Shown here in pieces: positions 14,072 to 22,210 of a stretch of 64,000 nt of DNA; the stretch's first letter is position 1; each line of letters opens with the position of its first letter. Under the pieces are notes generated by a model. That model saw nothing but the letters and a program-made list of their open reading frames with translations, ran no database searches and was not told the DNA's origin. The translations under genes and the position numbers were made by a program. Origin of the DNA: Desulfovibrio sp. X2 (GTDB lineage: Bacteria; Desulfobacterota; Desulfovibrionia; Desulfovibrionales; Desulfovibrionaceae); assembly GCF_000422205.1 (NCBI RefSeq), contig NZ_ATHV01000019.1, positions 62,001-126,000 of the forward strand. The letters are read 5' to 3'.

Positions 14072-16480
14072 ATGAGCGCGTACCTGACACAGGCTTCGTT
14101 CAACGCCGGGGAGCTTTCGCCGCTCATGGCCGGTCGCGTGGACCAGGAGCGCCGCGGCTCTGGCTGCGCCGTGCTCCTGAACTTCAACGTCTGGCCTCAG
14201 GGCCCGGCGTTCCGCAGGCCTGGCATGCGCTTCATCTTCGAGTGCGCGAATCCGGCCGTCGCCTCGCATCTCGTGCGCTTCGAGTTTTCCGTCAGCGCTG
14301 GCCAGACCTACATGCTCGAGTTTTACCTCAACGCCTCCGGACAGGGGAAAATGCGGGTTCATCTGGGAGGTGACAGCCCCGGGCCCGTCCTGTCCGGAGG
14401 CATCCCCTACGAGATCGACATCCCCTACACGAGCATGGACGACATCCGGGCGCTGCGCTTCTGCCAGAGCGCGGACGTGATGTACATCACGCATCCGGCG
14501 TATGCCCCTCAAAAGCTTTCGCGCCTCGGGCACACAAATTGGACCATCGCCAGCGTGGTGTTCGGTCCATCCATCTCGGCTCCTACTGGCGGTTCAGTGG
14601 TCCCGCAGGGAACGACTGGAAGCACGACCTACACCTACGTGGTCACCGCCGTGAAGGACGAGACGGATGAGGAATCGGTCCCCTCGTCCGAGAAAACGAC
14701 GGCGAGTGGTAACGCCACCCTCTCGGGCACGAACTTCAACCGTGTCACCTGGGCGGCCGTCTCCGGGGCCAAGGAGTACAACGTCTACCGCGAGAAGAAT
14801 GGTGTCTTCGGCTGGATCGGCGTGGCTGAAGGGACGACGTACGATGACAAGGGGGAGAAGACTCCGGACACCGACGACACGGCCCCGAAGTTCCGTAATC
14901 CGTTCAGCGGATCGGGGGACAAACCGAAGGCCGCGCAGTTCTTCGAGCAACGCCTGATGTTTGCTCGATCCAACAACGCACCGCAAAAAATCTGGGGATC
15001 GCAGAGCGCGAACTACGAGAATTTCAACGTCTCCAATCCCCTCAAGGACGATGACGCTGTGACTTACGACATCGCAGCGGACAATTTGAACGAGATCGTC
15101 TGGCTGGCGACAGTGCAGCGCAAGCTGCTGATCGGCACGGTGGGGGCAGAATGGACGATGTCAGGATCCGGAGGCGACCCGCTGACACCGTCCTCGGTCG
15201 AGACATCGCGCGAGACGGTGCACGGCAGCGCGGATATAGCCCCTCTGCCGACGGCGAACGCCATTCTGTTCGTTCAGCGGCCGGGGAACGTAGTCAGGGA
15301 GCTCATGTACACCCTGGACACCGACGGCTACATGGCCACCGACCTGTCTGTCCTGGCCGAGCACATGCTCCACGACAGGCGCATCGCATCCTGGGTCTGG
15401 CAGCAGTCTCCCGCCTACACGGTGTGGATGGCCTGCGACGACGGAACGCTGCTCAGCATGGCCTACATCCGCGACCAGAAAGTGGTGGGTTGGTCGCGCC
15501 ACGAGACGTCCGGTACCGTGGCCTGCGTTGCATCCATCCCCGGGCTGCGCGAGGACGAAGTGTGGTTCGTCGTCGGACGCGTGGTCGGAGGGGAGACCCG
15601 CTACTATCTCGAGCGGCTGGACGAGGTGTTCCGGGGGGGCCACGCCGAAGATGCATTCTTCGTCGATTCCGGCCTGTCCGCGAACGCATGGAACATGGAC
15701 GGGGAATTGTCCATGAGCCTCGCGGCAGAGTCCTGGACGCACGGTGAGGCTGCCACGCTCAGCGCCATCGGTCATTCACCGTTCACCTCCGAAGACGTCG
15801 GCCGCAGATACCGCCTGCGCTCCTCGCTCGCGACAGGAGACATGGACCCGGGAACCGCATGCGAGGTCGAGATCACGACCTTCACGGCAGCTGGAGAGGT
15901 GGGGGTAAGGCTCCTCACCGATGTCCCTGGAGCCTTGCAAGGCGTTGCAACCTCCCATTGGGCCAAGCTCTCGACTTTCATTTCCGGTCTTGACCACCTT
16001 CAAGGAAGGTCCGTGCAGGTCTTGGCGGACGGGATGGTCCAACCGGAGGTCACGGTGGGCGATTCCTCTTCCGTGTCCTGGGCGAGCAGGGAATGGGCCT
16101 CAGGCGAGATTGAGTTGCAGCGACCGGCGGCCATCGTGCACGCCGGGATCGGCTACGTCTCGGACCTGCAGACCATGCAGCCTGAGACGCAGGACCAGAT
16201 CGGAAGCACCATCGGCCGCACCCGTCGCATCAACGCGGTCAACGTGCGCATGCTCAAGACCCTGGGATTGCAGGTTGGGCCGGACGAGGCACACCTCCAA
16301 GACGTCATGTTCCGGACGTCGGACATGGACATGGGGGCAGCCGTCGACCTCTTCACGGGTGATAAGCGCGTGCCCTTCAACGGTGGGAGCGGGCGCGGTC
16401 TGTCCGTCTTGGTTCGCCAGGACAGCCCCTTGCCCATGACCATTCTGGCCATCACCATGCAACTGCAGGTCGAATCATGA
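14072..16480 (+). CDS. Tail tubular protein B-like nozzle protein with FN3-like insert
   Basis: 802 residues, the size of T7 gp12 (794). The start YLTQASFNAGELSPLMAGRVD is the signature of podovirus nozzle proteins, and NFNVWPQGPAFRRPGMRFI follows. An inserted domain at about residues 165-265 (TYTYVVTAVKDETDEESVPS and YNVYREKNGVFGWIGVAEGT) is fibronectin type III-like, as seen in several phage tails. It closes the portal channel and contacts the cell surface. The ATG of the next gene overlaps its stop. Confidence 0.88.
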   Translation: MSAYLTQASFNAGELSPLMAGRVDQERRGSGCAVLLNFNVWPQGPAFRRPGMRFIFECANPAVASHLVRFEFSVSAGQTYMLEFYLNASGQGKMRVHLGGDSPGPVLSGGIPYEIDIPYTSMDDIRALRFCQSADVMYITHPAYAPQKLSRLGHTNWTIASVVFGPSISAPTGGSVVPQGTTGSTTYTYVVTAVKDETDEESVPSSEKTTASGNATLSGTNFNRVTWAAVSGAKEYNVYREKNGVFGWIGVAEGTTYDDKGEKTPDTDDTAPKFRNPFSGSGDKPKAAQFFEQRLMFARSNNAPQKIWGSQSANYENFNVSNPLKDDDAVTYDIAADNLNEIVWLATVQRKLLIGTVGAEWTMSGSGGDPLTPSSVETSRETVHGSADIAPLPTANAILFVQRPGNVVRELMYTLDTDGYMATDLSVLAEHMLHDRRIASWVWQQSPAYTVWMACDDGTLLSMAYIRDQKVVGWSRHETSGTVACVASIPGLREDEVWFVVGRVVGGETRYYLERLDEVFRGGHAEDAFFVDSGLSANAWNMDGELSMSLAAESWTHGEAATLSAIGHSPFTSEDVGRRYRLRSSLATGDMDPGTACEVEITTFTAAGEVGVRLLTDVPGALQGVATSHWAKLSTFISGLDHLQGRSVQVLADGMVQPEVTVGDSSSVSWASREWASGEIELQRPAAIVHAGIGYVSDLQTMQPETQDQIGSTIGRTRRINAVNVRMLKTLGLQVGPDEAHLQDVMFRTSDMDMGAAVDLFTGDKRVPFNGGSGRGLSVLVRQDSPLPMTILAITMQLQVES

Positions 16481-16926
16481 AGATCGTCACCTTCGACATC
16501 GCGCAGTGGTCGGGTCAGGAAGCGCGGCGCAGTCTGCTTTCCGACGCCATGCCCGACTACTGGAACAGGGTCGAGGCTCAGGCGGCAATGGGCCCGGCCT
16601 TCAGCTTGCTTGACGACCGCGACGAGCTCGTGGCCTCCGGAGGGGTGGTCATCCCCTGGCGAGGCGTGGGGGAGGCCTGGACGCTCTGCACACCGCGCGT
16701 GCAGCGGTACGTCCTCAGCTACTGCCATGCCGTCAGGAGATTCCTCGGCGTCGTCGAAGAGAAAGAACATCTGCACCGCGTGCAGGCCATCATCCCGTCC
16801 GGTGACGAATCCCTGGCCAGATGGATGCAGCACGTGGGCCTGGACTACGAGGCGACCCTCGAAGCCTACGGCCCGACGGGCGATGACGTCGACCTTTACG
16901 CGCGCGTGAGGAGGAGGACAGCATGA
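16477..16926 (+). CDS. T7 gp13-like protein with GNAT-type fold
   Basis: 149 residues; starts in the ATGA overlap with the nozzle gene. Residues such as ASGGVVIPWRGVGEAW, then RRFLGVVEEKEHLHRVQA and ARWMQHVGLDYEATLEAYG follow an acetyltransferase-like layout seen in T7 gp13 homologues encoded between tail tube and ejection proteins. gp13 is needed for virion maturation or correct internal core formation. No clear acetyl-CoA pyrophosphate loop is present. Confidence 0.65.
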   Translation: MKIVTFDIAQWSGQEARRSLLSDAMPDYWNRVEAQAAMGPAFSLLDDRDELVASGGVVIPWRGVGEAWTLCTPRVQRYVLSYCHAVRRFLGVVEEKEHLHRVQAIIPSGDESLARWMQHVGLDYEATLEAYGPTGDDVDLYARVRRRTA

Positions 16927-17549
16927 CCGGTCTCATCGTTGCCGGGCTGGCCCTGAGCACCGTCGGCACTGTCGCTCAGTTCCAGGCGCAGCAGGCCCAG
17001 GCATCCGCCCTGAAACAGCAGGGCGAGTACACGCGCCAGATCTACGAGTACAACGCGAGTCTCAAGCGACAGCAGGCCGGACTTGCCAAGCAACTCGCGG
17101 AGAAGAACGCCAGGGGCCAGGAAGAGCAGGGCATGATCGACATCGGACATATTCGCGCCGGCATGGCCGCATCCGGGGTCGACGTCAACACCGACGACGG
17201 AAGCCCGCTCGATCTCATCGGCCAGGCCGCCGCCGACCGTGCTTCCTTGGCCGAGTACGAACGCTGGTCGGGGGATGAGCAGGCTTGGGAGCTCCTGACC
17301 GGGGCGACGCTGGACGAGAGCCAGGGACGGTTGGCGGAATGGGAGGCGAGCCAGCAGGCAAAGGCGACTCGATCCGCGGCGTACGGTTCCCTCTTCGCGG
17401 GCATCGGGTCGACCGCGCTGTCTGGCGTCACGGCGTACAGCAAGGGTCTTCTGAACTTTGGAACCACAGACCTGGGGATCACGACCGGAACGTCGGCCAC
17501 GTCCATGGGCGGCAGGTCCGCTCAGGAGATGATCGGCGGGTACGCATAG
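16923..17549 (+). CDS. Internal virion (ejection) protein, T7 gp14-like
   Basis: 208 residues. An N-terminal hydrophobic helix (GLIVAGLALSTVGTVAQF), a long helix rich in Gln/Ala and a conserved VDVNTDDGSPLDLIGQAA segment match gp14-type proteins. In T7, gp14 leaves the capsid first and forms the outer-membrane pore for DNA. A glycine-rich hydrophobic segment at about 155-180 could insert in a membrane. It overlaps the gp13-like gene by ATGA. Confidence 0.75.
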   Translation: MTGLIVAGLALSTVGTVAQFQAQQAQASALKQQGEYTRQIYEYNASLKRQQAGLAKQLAEKNARGQEEQGMIDIGHIRAGMAASGVDVNTDDGSPLDLIGQAAADRASLAEYERWSGDEQAWELLTGATLDESQGRLAEWEASQQAKATRSAAYGSLFAGIGSTALSGVTAYSKGLLNFGTTDLGITTGTSATSMGGRSAQEMIGGYA

Positions 17550-17558
17550 GGAGGTCGC

Positions 17559-19826
17559 ATGTCACGTTTCCAGATCATAGGCTCCGCCGACCAGAAGGGC
17601 GCGTGGAACGTCCCCGGTGGTCTTCCCCAGGCCAACCCGCGCTCGAACACATCGGCGTGGATTGCTGGCAGCGCCGCATTGGGAAGGTCTGGCGCCGACA
17701 TGCGTGCCCTTGGCGGGCAGGTCTTTGACTACGCCATGGAGGCCAACGCCAGACAGATCATGCGCTCGGTCGAGGACGACGCGATCAATTTCGACTCGGC
17801 GAGCATGGACCGCATCACGGGAGCGGGACAGCCTGACGGGGCGCAGGGATACCAGTACCGCCAGGGTCGTGACGCGCAGGGTTCTGGTGACGACTACCGC
17901 GCGTGGGCCACGGAGCGCATCGGTGAGCTCGCCTCGAAGTACGGCGACGATGTGCGGCCCATGGTTGAGAACAAGCTGCGGACAAGGATGGCGGCCCACT
18001 ACAACACCATCAAGGGGCACGAGGACGAGGAGGTCAACCGCTACAAACTGAACCAGGATTCTGCCGCCTTCCAGAACGTCCAGAGCGTCATCTCGACCAT
18101 GCCCGGCGCCGACCGGGCGCAGGCCGTGGTCACCGCAATCGAGGAGTACAAAGACCAGTTCGTCCGCAACAACACGCCGGATGACTTCCGGTGGAACCCC
18201 GGCGATCCCGTCCCCGAGAACCTTCGCCCGGCCTGGGACACGCGCCTGCGTAAGTTCTGGGACACATGGCTGGCCAGCACGGCCACGGCAAGGCCAGAGG
18301 AGGCCAAGAAGATCCTCGCAGGCATCAACCGCGCGCAGATGGCCATCGACTCCGCGGAGAATCCGGAGGACAAAGCTCGGTTGCAGAACGACCTGCTCAG
18401 TCCCGGGAAATTCAGTCCCGGGACCATCGTGCATGTCGAGTCGGTCATCAGGGCAGAGGACGAGCGCCGTAAGCGTGAGCAGGACCAGGAGCGCCGCCTC
18501 TACGTGGCGTCCCTCAGAGACCGCGAGGCGGACGTCCTGGCCTCGATTCAGGAGACTGGCAGCGAGGGACCGGTCGACATCGCGGCGGAGTACCGCAGGT
18601 TCGGCGCCCCGGATGAGGCATCCCGTTTCGAGCGCACGCGCTCCATGGCCTACAAGGTGCGGAACTTCCTGCACTCGACGTCGACCATGCCCTTCGAGGA
18701 CCGCATGGCAGAGGCCGAGAGGCAATTCACCATCGTGCCCGGGCAGACCGGCGCGAAACAGGTTCTGGACCTGCGAGAGGGGGTCGAGCGGCAGATAGCC
18801 TCGGACGAGCGCGAGCGTCAGGCCAAGATCAGGGCCGTGAAAGATCAGGCGCGGCAGTTCCAAGAGAACCCTGCCGGATTCGTGGCTCCGACCGTTCAGG
18901 CGCGCTACCAGGGACACGCCGGGGACGACATCCAGTCGGCCACGGCCTACAGCCTCAAGCTGCAGACCGACCTTGCCAAGGGGAACCCCCTGTTCCGTCC
19001 GCGCGTCCTCGACTCCGATCAGGCCAAGCGCCTGCGCAGCCAGTACTTGGAGGCGGACGCGGACACGAAGCTCTCCGTCCTCGAGGGGCTGAACCAGTAT
19101 GGACGCTACAAGGCCCAGGCCTTGGGAGAACTCGGCCTGACCACGGCGCAACTTGCTCAGTCCGCCCTTGACCAGGGAGACAGGGCAGATGCCCGCCTCT
19201 TCGTCCAGGCAGACAGCATGAAGGACTCAGACCTCCCCGCGAGTATGAAGCAGGGAGGGACCACGCCGCAGCAGTTCAAGAATGAGGTGCTGACGGCTCT
19301 CGGAGACAGCGACTCGTGGAACGCGGCGACGTCTTTGTCCAGGCTGCAACCGTGGCAGGCAGGAGCGACAGAGCAGACCGCAGCCATGGAGAACACCCTC
19401 GTGCGCTTCGCCATGCTCAAGGGCGATCCGCAGGCCGCGGCTCGATTCGTGGACAAGCTCTATCCATCGTTCAGCGAGGACGGCCTCGCCTCCGTGATAC
19501 TTCCCAAGGGGACGGACACGGATTCCCTGCGCGGCAAGCTGCGCGCTGCGCGTCAGAGCGTCGTGGACGGGCTCGAATCCTGGCAGGCGGGAGAACTCGG
19601 CGCGAGGAAGTGGCGCGAGCGCCGGGCAGATATCCTCGGATCGGCGACGTGGATCAATTCTCCCGACGGGGACGGATTGATCCTGATCGGCCCGAGCGGC
19701 CTGGCCGTCTCTGGAAAGAACGGGGCGCCTGTGCGCCTGACATGGGACGCCCTCGGCGCGACACAGCCAGATGAAGGCGTATCGGACTGGGCTGCTGGCC
19801 TCTCTGGGCTGGAGGGCATGGACTGA
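17559..19826 (+). CDS. Internal virion (ejection) protein, T7 gp15-like
   Basis: 755 residues, similar to T7 gp15 (747). Almost entirely helical and charged, with no membrane segments, starting with a short motif FQIIGSADQKG. Position between gp14-like and the large membrane-active proteins is that of gp15, the periplasmic tube component of the ejectosome. No enzymatic motif was seen. The start has GGGAGG 6 bases upstream, and the stop overlaps the next gene by one base. Confidence 0.7.
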   Translation: MSRFQIIGSADQKGAWNVPGGLPQANPRSNTSAWIAGSAALGRSGADMRALGGQVFDYAMEANARQIMRSVEDDAINFDSASMDRITGAGQPDGAQGYQYRQGRDAQGSGDDYRAWATERIGELASKYGDDVRPMVENKLRTRMAAHYNTIKGHEDEEVNRYKLNQDSAAFQNVQSVISTMPGADRAQAVVTAIEEYKDQFVRNNTPDDFRWNPGDPVPENLRPAWDTRLRKFWDTWLASTATARPEEAKKILAGINRAQMAIDSAENPEDKARLQNDLLSPGKFSPGTIVHVESVIRAEDERRKREQDQERRLYVASLRDREADVLASIQETGSEGPVDIAAEYRRFGAPDEASRFERTRSMAYKVRNFLHSTSTMPFEDRMAEAERQFTIVPGQTGAKQVLDLREGVERQIASDERERQAKIRAVKDQARQFQENPAGFVAPTVQARYQGHAGDDIQSATAYSLKLQTDLAKGNPLFRPRVLDSDQAKRLRSQYLEADADTKLSVLEGLNQYGRYKAQALGELGLTTAQLAQSALDQGDRADARLFVQADSMKDSDLPASMKQGGTTPQQFKNEVLTALGDSDSWNAATSLSRLQPWQAGATEQTAAMENTLVRFAMLKGDPQAAARFVDKLYPSFSEDGLASVILPKGTDTDSLRGKLRAARQSVVDGLESWQAGELGARKWRERRADILGSATWINSPDGDGLILIGPSGLAVSGKNGAPVRLTWDALGATQPDEGVSDWAAGLSGLEGMD

Positions 19827-22210
19827 TGATCGTCCTCCCCATCACAGCGACCACCGAGGACGAGTACGACGTCCGGAGCGAGGCGGAGAACCGTCCCACT
19901 CCTACCGGCGAGTACCTTGGCGCCAAGCTATCGCAAGGATTTGATTTCACTACGACTCGTGCTGCATACGACTCCGTGCGCATCGGGCATGCCGAGCGGG
20001 ATGCCTACGGCCTGAGCTACCGAGACGACAAGCCCGAGTACAACACGGACAAGCGCGACAGGTGGGGGCCGGGGGGGTACGACCCGCTGCGCCCGCACCG
20101 CATGTCCGAGGAGCAGTGGAAGGCATCGGAATGGTATCGCGAGGGTATCCCCTTCACGCCCAAGATGACCCCGGTGCGTGCGCAGCTCATGGCCGAGGAC
20201 TTCGACGACAGGCGATATCGCGACAGCCTCGTGCAGCGCTACCGCGGTGGAGCCATCGGGCAGGTCCTGGGATTCGGGGCAACCCTGCTCGGGAATCTGC
20301 CAGACCCGGTCAACTTCATCGGCCTGGGGGAAATCAAAGCGGGTGAGAGCCTGTGGCGCGGGGCGCGCCTGGCCGCTGGGGAAGCTGCTCTCGGCACCGC
20401 CGCTGCCGATGCCGTCGTGCTGCCTGACCTGCACAGCCGCGGCGAGGACGTCGGCTGGCAGGACGCGGCCACGGACATCATGTTCGGCGCCGCTCTCGGC
20501 GGGCTCATCGGTATGGGAGGACAGGCGGTCAAGAACAGGCTGGGAGACATCAGGCGCGCGCGAGAATCCTCCTCCCCGGAGGCGAGGCGCGTGGCCGGTC
20601 AGGTGCAGGAAAAGGCCCTCTCCGATGCGGCAGCAGGTGACCCCGTCGACGTGCGCCCCGTAGCTGATGCCAACGCGGACGTGATCGCTCGGGAGCGTGA
20701 TCGACTGGCCCGGGCATATGACCAAGTGCACTCGGAACCGCTCGGCGGACCGGCTGACGAGGTCCTGGCCAGCATCGAACCAGAAGACATTCAGCGCCTG
20801 CTCGTGGAGCGTGGACCGGCCATCGAGAAGGACGGGCAGATCGTCGTCCAGGGCCGGGCGATGCAGAAGCTCACGGGGACGAGGCGCGGCCGTGGTCTGG
20901 TCAAGATCATCTTCGGGCACGGGGAGGAGAATGCGGCGACTCCGGCGCATCTTCGCGTAAGCCGGGATGACGTGACCGCGCTCCCGGAACTCGTGCGCGA
21001 CTACGATCCGACCATCAACGACGGCGTGCACCGCGAGTGGCGCATTCCTCGCGAGGATGGCAATCAACTGGTCTTCGCGACATCGGCATGGGGAGAGAAC
21101 CCGGAATCTAGGCTCGTGACGATGTACGTGGACGAGGGGAAGGGGAGAGAGGCGTCTAAAAAAAGGAGCCCGGCTTCTCCTCGTCCGTCGGTTGAACGTG
21201 GCGGGGGATACGCGGCGGGCGATTTCGATTTCATTCCCACCGGGCCGGGCAAGGAAAAGATAGTCCCGGGAGGTGGCGACGTCAAGGCCATCTCCGAAGC
21301 CGTCTTACCACTTCAGGAATCCAGCAAAAACGCCGCTCCCGTCGAGATCGTGCAGAGCGCGAAGGATCTTCCGGAGCACCTGCAGGAGTGGGCAGGTGGC
21401 CTACCGAGCGCGCCCGAGGGCGTCTATGACCCCCGCGAGGGAAAAGTCTGGCTCGTGGCTGACGGAATCCGGTCAGGAGTTCCGGAGGACGCCCTTGGTT
21501 CCTACCTGCGCACCCGGGCCCGCGAGGTCTGGCAGCATGAGCAGGGTGGCCATGCTGGCCTGCGAGGTCTCATGCGCGAGCTGCACGGCGAGAACTGGCA
21601 CGAGGCCATGTCCGACTTTCAGGAGAGCGTCATCAAGGGAGCCGGGGAGACGCCGGAGTTCCGCGCCGCGGCAGAGTCTTCCGGGCTGGACATCTCCGAT
21701 GCGCGGCAAGCTCGTCTTGCGGCCGAGGAGTACGTGGCCAGGCTGGCGGAGAAGGTCGACCTTGGACAGGACCTGACCGATGCCGAGCGCGGCATCTGGT
21801 CGCGTGTGCTCGACATGATCAGGGAATGGCTCGGGAATCGCCCCGGTCTGCGCGACTACGATGCCGAGGCAGTGGCCCGGGCCGCGCTGCGCTGGACCAC
21901 GGACGGCCACGTGGAGCCCCCCGAGACGCGGCGTGTTGTCGACTGGCGCACGGCGGAGGCTGACAGACCTCTCGAAGCTCCGAAGGCAGCCGCAGGCACT
22001 CCCGGCGATGTCGCGGCGGCAGGGCAGGGAGAAATTTCCGAACTGGCGCCGGAGGTCATGTCCGAGATCGACGGCATGCGCGAACTCGGAGAACTGACCG
22101 CGGCTGAGGCAGACGAGCTCGACGCGGCGGGCAGGGCTTCCGACGTGGCTCAGAGCATGGAAGAGGCCGGGCTGTCCGCAGCGGAATGCCTGGCGAAGGC
22201 GGTGGAATAG
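19826..22210 (+). CDS. Large virion protein with PBECR-like nuclease domain and HExxxH motif
   Basis: 794 residues, extra to the T7 set. The N-terminus (about 1-260) has a hydrophobic helical region (VLGFGATLLGNLPDPVNF, FGAALGGLIGMGG). Residues about 352-450 resemble the phage Barnase-EndoU-ColicinE5/RelE-like (PBECR) nuclease fold: GLVKIIFGHGEEN, DVTALPELVRDYDPTIND, HREWRI, VTMYVDEGK, KKRSP. Residues 571-576 (HEQGGH in REVWQHEQGGHAGLRGLM) form the HExxxH motif of phage polyvalent proteins. The C-terminus is helical. It is likely ejected into the host with the internal proteins, and could process RNA or another target there; that is inference. Confidence 0.65.
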   Translation: MIVLPITATTEDEYDVRSEAENRPTPTGEYLGAKLSQGFDFTTTRAAYDSVRIGHAERDAYGLSYRDDKPEYNTDKRDRWGPGGYDPLRPHRMSEEQWKASEWYREGIPFTPKMTPVRAQLMAEDFDDRRYRDSLVQRYRGGAIGQVLGFGATLLGNLPDPVNFIGLGEIKAGESLWRGARLAAGEAALGTAAADAVVLPDLHSRGEDVGWQDAATDIMFGAALGGLIGMGGQAVKNRLGDIRRARESSSPEARRVAGQVQEKALSDAAAGDPVDVRPVADANADVIARERDRLARAYDQVHSEPLGGPADEVLASIEPEDIQRLLVERGPAIEKDGQIVVQGRAMQKLTGTRRGRGLVKIIFGHGEENAATPAHLRVSRDDVTALPELVRDYDPTINDGVHREWRIPREDGNQLVFATSAWGENPESRLVTMYVDEGKGREASKKRSPASPRPSVERGGGYAAGDFDFIPTGPGKEKIVPGGGDVKAISEAVLPLQESSKNAAPVEIVQSAKDLPEHLQEWAGGLPSAPEGVYDPREGKVWLVADGIRSGVPEDALGSYLRTRAREVWQHEQGGHAGLRGLMRELHGENWHEAMSDFQESVIKGAGETPEFRAAAESSGLDISDARQARLAAEEYVARLAEKVDLGQDLTDAERGIWSRVLDMIREWLGNRPGLRDYDAEAVARAALRWTTDGHVEPPETRRVVDWRTAEADRPLEAPKAAAGTPGDVAAAGQGEISELAPEVMSEIDGMRELGELTAAEADELDAAGRASDVAQSMEEAGLSAAECLAKAVE

